Assembly: GCA_002391195.1 (NCBI GenBank)
Contig: DGRZ01000083.1
Coordinates: 1 to 15,584, forward strand
From: Fibrobacter sp. UBA4375
GTDB lineage: Bacteria; Fibrobacterota; Fibrobacteria; Fibrobacterales; Fibrobacteraceae
Direction: 5' to 3'
Length of the DNA stretch: 15,584 nucleotides
Below are positions 13,293 to 15,584 of the stretch, piece after piece (position 1 is the first letter of the stretch; every line of letters starts with the position of its first letter). The notes beneath the pieces are model-generated. The model was not told the origin of the DNA and did no database searches. It worked only from the letters and a program-made list of their open reading frames with translations. Both the position numbers and the translations under genes were made by a program.

Positions 13293-13533
13293 TTTGGTCG
13301 TATTTTAAGGACGCAAGAACGGGAGCAAAAACGTTTGTCTTTGTTCCTACCCTCAATATTCGATAAAACAAAAAAGCGTGGTGTCGAATACTTTTCCGTC
13401 CTTAGGCAACGACCAAGAAGCCCTGCGCAGAAAAAGCAAACGACCCACGCCCAATTCTGGGTGTGCGTTGTAAGCTCTATTCTTCTGCACAAAAACTTTG
13501 GTCGTGTTTTAAGGACGCGAGAATAAGAGCAAA
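13293..13533. repeat. Pair of 37-bp direct repeats flanking a structured segment
   Basis: Copies at 13293-13329 and 13497-13533 share 32 of 37 bases; all five differences are transitions. The core reads TTTGGTCGT, then TTTTAAGGACGC, then GAGCAAA. They are 204 bp apart and bracket a segment with a long hairpin. A minus-strand open frame crosses the region but shows no domain or ribosome site. The arrangement suggests a small mobile or interspersed element. Confidence 0.8.
13424..13491. other. Long imperfect hairpin between the 37-bp repeats
   Basis: The outer arms TGCGCAGAA (13424-13432) and TTCTGCACA (13483-13491) pair at 8 of 9 positions. The inner stem 13441-13453 with 13458-13470 is 13 bp with one mismatch and two wobble pairs, around a 4-nt ATTC loop. 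It ends just before the second 37-bp repeat. It does not carry a clear integron attC core (RYYYAAC...GTTRRRY). Confidence 0.55.
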
Positions 13534-13765
13534 TCACTCTAAAACCGGTCGCCCTTCACCTTGCGGTTCAGGGCTATGTCAGACATAATATAGATTATTT
13601 AAAGAAACCTTCATGTCATTTATGTCAAGCCGTAATTGCTACATTATGGATATTGGCCGTTCGGCTTTGTTGTCGGGAATTCCGACCTTTCCCATATCCC
13701 CCGACAGGGGCCCGCAAGGGGCATGCGTTCCATAGGATAGGCTATGGATATACCGAAATTTTTGG
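13534..13765. other. Non-coding region upstream of the AbiE operators
   Basis: No gene seen. Small features: an ATGTCA hexamer at 13576, 13613 and 13622, the first within the dyad TATGTC-A-GACATA (13575-13587); a CCCC/GGGG hairpin (13699-13710); and CCATAG/CTATGG arms (13730-13747). The ATGTCA copies could be binding sites, but nothing ties them to a known regulator. Confidence 0.4.
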
Positions 13766-13792
13766 CAACTGTCGCAAAATATGCGACAGTTG
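13766..13792 (+). promoter_or_regulatory. 27-bp palindrome, candidate AbiEi operator
   Basis: CAACTGTCGCA (13766-13776) and TGCGACAGTTG (13782-13792) are perfect 11-bp arms around a 5-nt AT-only spacer. It lies just upstream of the predicted AbiE promoter. AbiEi antitoxins are known to repress their own operon by binding inverted repeats at the promoter, and this is the best candidate site. No U-run follows, so it is not a terminator. Confidence 0.65.
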
Positions 13793-13802
13793 TCGGCAAA
13801 TG

Positions 13803-13852
13803 TGTTTACTTTTTACACGAAATTATATATATTATCATTATAAAAGTAAACA
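13803..13852 (+). promoter_or_regulatory. AbiE promoter embedded in an 11-bp inverted repeat
   Basis: TTTACT (13805-13810) as -35 and TATATT (13828-13833) as -10 are spaced 17 bp. Arms TGTTTACTTTT (13803-13813) and AAAAGTAAACA (13842-13852) are a perfect inverted repeat, the left covering the -35 and the right lying about where transcription would begin. A protein binding both arms would block RNA polymerase. The AGGAAA ribosome site of abiEi follows at 13859. Confidence 0.6.
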
Positions 13853-13869
13853 TATGCCAGGAAATCCTC

Positions 13870-14457
13870 ATGAAAGACTGCGTATTCAAAGCAATCAAAA
13901 GACATGGAAACCTTCTGACTACCGATATGGCTATACGCAGCGGCGTTTCCAAAACAATGCTTGCGAGGTATGTAGATAAGGGAGAATTGGTCCATGTTCG
14001 CCATGGACTTTACGCTCTACCCGATTCAATAATCGACAGCATGTACGCGATTCATCTTCAGAATCCAAGTATTATCTTCTCGCACGAAAGTGCACTATTT
14101 TTGAATGGCTTTGCCGAAAGGACCCCCTTCAAACATTCAATAACCATCCGTTCTGACAAGGTCGTTCCCCAGTCCATCAAAGAACAATGCTCTATTTTTT
14201 ATGTAAAGCCAGAATTCTTGAAAATAGGTTTAAGCCAACGCAAAACAACTTTTGGCAACCTGGTCCCATGTTACGATGCCGAACGGACTCTTTGTGATAT
14301 TTTGAGAAGCCGTCGACGGATCGACGACGAAACAGCTATTGCCGCTATTAAGAATTACGCAAAAATGGCGCAAAAGAACTTGTTCAACCTCTACGATTAT
14401 GCAACAAGGCTTTCCGTCATTTCAACGGTTCAACAATACATGGAGGTGCTTGTTTGA
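13870..14457 (+). CDS. abiEi: Type IV toxin-antitoxin antitoxin AbiEi
   Basis: A 195-residue antitoxin and autorepressor. Residues 1-50 form a winged helix (TTDMAIRSGVSKTMLARYVDKGELVHVRHGLYAL), the usual AbiEi DNA-binding domain. The C-terminal part carries PCYDAERTLCDILR (133-146), a hallmark of AbiEi, followed by helices typical of the antitoxin domain. Start 13870 is chosen for AGGAAA five bases upstream and because a longer reading from 13744 would run through the operators and promoter. In the known system AbiEi counters AbiEii without direct contact and represses the operon. Its TGA overlaps the TTG start of the toxin gene. Confidence 0.88.
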   Translation: MKDCVFKAIKRHGNLLTTDMAIRSGVSKTMLARYVDKGELVHVRHGLYALPDSIIDSMYAIHLQNPSIIFSHESALFLNGFAERTPFKHSITIRSDKVVPQSIKEQCSIFYVKPEFLKIGLSQRKTTFGNLVPCYDAERTLCDILRSRRRIDDETAIAAIKNYAKMAQKNLFNLYDYATRLSVISTVQQYMEVLV

Positions 14458-15302
14458 AACAAAGAACACCCAACGCAACACGCTTAAAAGCTCGGATTAA
14501 CGCCTATGCAAAATACAACGCTATACCAGCACAGGTCGTTTTACAGAATTTTATGTTCGAAAGGATCGCCGAAAGAATAGCCCGCTCCAGATTCGCACCG
14601 AATTTCATCCTAAAGGGAGGACTACTACTATCCTCTATGTTAGGGCTCAATAAACGCTCCACAATGGATATGGACACGACCATTGTCGGCCTCCCGCTAA
14701 CAGAAGATAAAATCGTAGAAGTCATACAAGAAATTCTAAACGAGCCCCTAGAGGATAACGTCACACTTGAGATTGTCTCATCGACCCCAATTAGAAAGGA
14801 CGACGCCTATGGCGGTTTTTGCCTTAAACTAAATGCCGTATACGAATCTGTAATTACGCCTATTTTCATTGACATAACTACAGGCGATTCCATTGTTCCA
14901 GGCCCCGTTAAGTTTGGATATCGTAAAATCTTCGATGACGAACTTTTTCTTGTATATTCATACCCCATAGAGACAATTCTCGCAGAAAAACTTGAAACAA
15001 TTGTAACAAGAGGAATATTCAATAAACGCCCCCGTGACTACTACGATGTCTATATGCTCATAAAGTCAGTCCAGTTCGACATCCCTACTTTGAGTCGAGC
15101 ATTACTTTCGACAGCGGAGCACCGCAAGACCGCAGACGTGGTGACGCAGGAATACGCACAGCGGATGGACATTATCGAACATAGCGACGACATACGCCGC
15201 CAATGGGAAAAATACAGCAAGACCTTCAGTTATGCGAAAGGTATCCCGTTTGAAACAGTTGTTGGATCAGTACGAAATCTGCTTGAAAAGGTTCTTGCCT
15301 AG
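14454..15302 (+). CDS. abiEii: AbiEii-type nucleotidyltransferase toxin
   Basis: A 282-residue DNA polymerase beta-like nucleotidyltransferase. Motifs: LKGG (53-56, in place of the more usual GS) followed by RSTMDMD (68-74) with two acidic residues; FID (138-140) as third acidic site; ILAEKLETI (175-183); RPRDYYDVY (192-200), the usual AbiEii Lys and Arg/Asp blocks. AbiEii toxins abort phage infection; members of the family transfer nucleotides, in studied cases to tRNA. The start is TTG, overlapping the antitoxin stop as TTGA, with GGAGG (14442-14446) seven bases upstream, so it is coupled to abiEi. The operon sits next to an R-M pair on AT-rich DNA. Confidence 0.88.
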   Translation: MKQRTPNATRLKARINAYAKYNAIPAQVVLQNFMFERIAERIARSRFAPNFILKGGLLLSSMLGLNKRSTMDMDTTIVGLPLTEDKIVEVIQEILNEPLEDNVTLEIVSSTPIRKDDAYGGFCLKLNAVYESVITPIFIDITTGDSIVPGPVKFGYRKIFDDELFLVYSYPIETILAEKLETIVTRGIFNKRPRDYYDVYMLIKSVQFDIPTLSRALLSTAEHRKTADVVTQEYAQRMDIIEHSDDIRRQWEKYSKTFSYAKGIPFETVVGSVRNLLEKVLA

Positions 15303-15350
15303 CCTTCTCAACAGAAAATCCCACGGCCTAGCCGAGGGACAAACTTTATT

Positions 15351-15377
15351 GGAGATCCCCGCCTTCGCGGGGATGAC
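15351..15377 (-). repeat. Interspersed hairpin repeat after abiEii
   Basis: A 27-bp element with a perfect 8-bp stem, ATCCCCGC (15355-15362) and GCGGGGAT (15367-15374), and a 4-nt loop. On the minus strand it starts GTCATCCCCGC and ends CTCC, the same plan as the element at 10413-10440 but inverted relative to it. It may also act as the 3'-end hairpin of the AbiE transcript; a weak CATTTTG follows. Confidence 0.7.
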
Positions 15378-15400
15378 ATTTTGTCAATTACGTGTGAGCG

Positions 15401-15426
15401 AAAAACGACCGGTATTAACCGGTCGT
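15401..15426 (-). terminator. Rho-independent terminator, minus strand
   Basis: On the minus strand a perfect 9-bp stem (15426-15418 with 15413-15405, 4-nt loop) runs into a TTTTT tail (15405-15401). It lies 57 nt past the dehydrogenase stop at 15483. The same hairpin faces the AbiE transcript but has no U-run in that direction. Confidence 0.8.
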
Positions 15427-15436
15427 GTTCGCGAGA

Positions 15437-15479
15437 GAATCGGCTTTCCGGAGTGGTCTATCCTAACTCCAGCCGATTC
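15437..15479 (-). other. Extended hairpin in the 3' region of the dehydrogenase transcript
   Basis: GAATCGGCT (15437-15445) and AGCCGATTC (15471-15479) are perfect 9-bp arms. An inner GGAGT/ACTCC stem (15450-15454 with 15466-15470) stacks on them, leaving a 4-nt bulge on one side. It begins three bases after the stop codon and precedes the terminator, so it would form in the 3' untranslated region. Confidence 0.6.
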
Positions 15480-15482
15480 GGT

Positions 15483-15584
15483 CTACGTATGAGCGTCGAC
15501 CCATTCGGCGTTCTTCTTGCAAGCCTCGACGGACTTTTCGAAGGCGGCCTTTTCTTCGTCGCTCATCTTGACTTCGAGAATCTT
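15483..15584 (-). CDS. C-terminal end of a probable malate dehydrogenase (partial)
   Basis: The minus strand is open from the right edge to TAG at 15485-15483, giving 33 residues: a KILEVKMSDEEKAAFEKSV stretch, then EACKKNAEWVDAHT. The motif (V/I)EVxLSDEEKxAFxKSVxxxK is typical of the last helix of LDH-like malate dehydrogenases. High GC and codon use resemble the genes at 1-10 kb, so this marks the return to core DNA after the defence island. Lactate dehydrogenase is an alternative; no active-site residue is in the window. Confidence 0.5.
   Translation of the reverse strand, partial: KILEVKMSDEEKAAFEKSVEACKKNAEWVDAHT

Noticed and set aside
13424..13491. Integron attC site
   Set aside because: The size and imperfect hairpin fit, but the conserved RYYYAAC and GTTRRRY cores are not present and no integrase is seen.
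13286..13537. An 83-codon minus-strand frame across the 37-bp repeats
   Set aside because: The start and end of the product derive from the direct repeats themselves, and no domain or ribosome site is seen.
13766..13792. Terminator for a gene upstream of AbiE
   Set aside because: The palindrome has no U-run on either side and no gene ends nearby; an operator fits better.
13744..13869. N-terminal extension of AbiEi giving a 237-residue protein with a hydrophobic stretch
   Set aside because: The extension would be translated through the palindrome and predicted promoter; the ATG at 13870 has a good ribosome site and gives the usual AbiEi start.

Overview
The window looks like a chromosomal segment from Fibrobacter or a close relative (Fibrobacterota). 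The main clue is the lipoprotein at 6266-8443: it ends in a FISUMP domain (Fibrobacter succinogenes major paralogous domain) behind a lipobox and a Ser/Glu/Asp-rich linker. The organism call is an inference from that protein style; no rRNA or tRNA is present to confirm it.

Region 1 (1 to about 10360) is GC-rich housekeeping DNA. It opens with the 3' end of a leuB-type dehydrogenase (+) and its terminator. A run of minus-strand genes follows, in transcription order: 2-isopropylmalate synthase (6024-4453), a small membrane-anchored protein (4446-4099), a class I/II aminotransferase (4102-2831, ATGA overlap), an orphan HigA-like antitoxin (2764-2528), a PmbA/TldE protein (2482-1154) and a short-chain dehydrogenase (1035-301). 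Upstream lie the repeat-rich FISUMP lipoprotein (8443-6266), a secreted glutamine cyclotransferase (9285-8518), and on the plus strand a DUF4416 protein and a DUF486 four-helix membrane protein.

Region 2 (about 10360 to 15300) is visibly AT-richer and reads as an accessory defence island. It holds a type II restriction-modification pair (m5C methyltransferase and PD-(D/E)XK-like endonuclease, minus strand, 2-bp gap) and an AbiEi/AbiEii type IV toxin-antitoxin operon (plus strand, TTGA overlap). Long non-coding stretches full of hairpins and direct repeats flank the R-M pair. The AbiE promoter lies inside nested inverted repeats that look like operators. The window closes with two hairpins and the 3' end of a probable malate dehydrogenase on the minus strand.

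The most unusual signal is a set of period-7 tracts. Four genes (pmbA-like, glutamine cyclotransferase, DUF4416, DUF486) lack a clear Shine-Dalgarno sequence, and each instead has a tract of 4-7 degenerate heptamers immediately 5' of its ATG. A fifth, nearly perfect heptamer array lies inside the signal-peptide codons of the cyclotransferase, where gain or loss of one unit would shift the frame. Interspersed hairpin repeats beginning GTCAT(G/C)CC also recur, and an 80-bp palindromic element is read in frame inside the aminotransferase gene.
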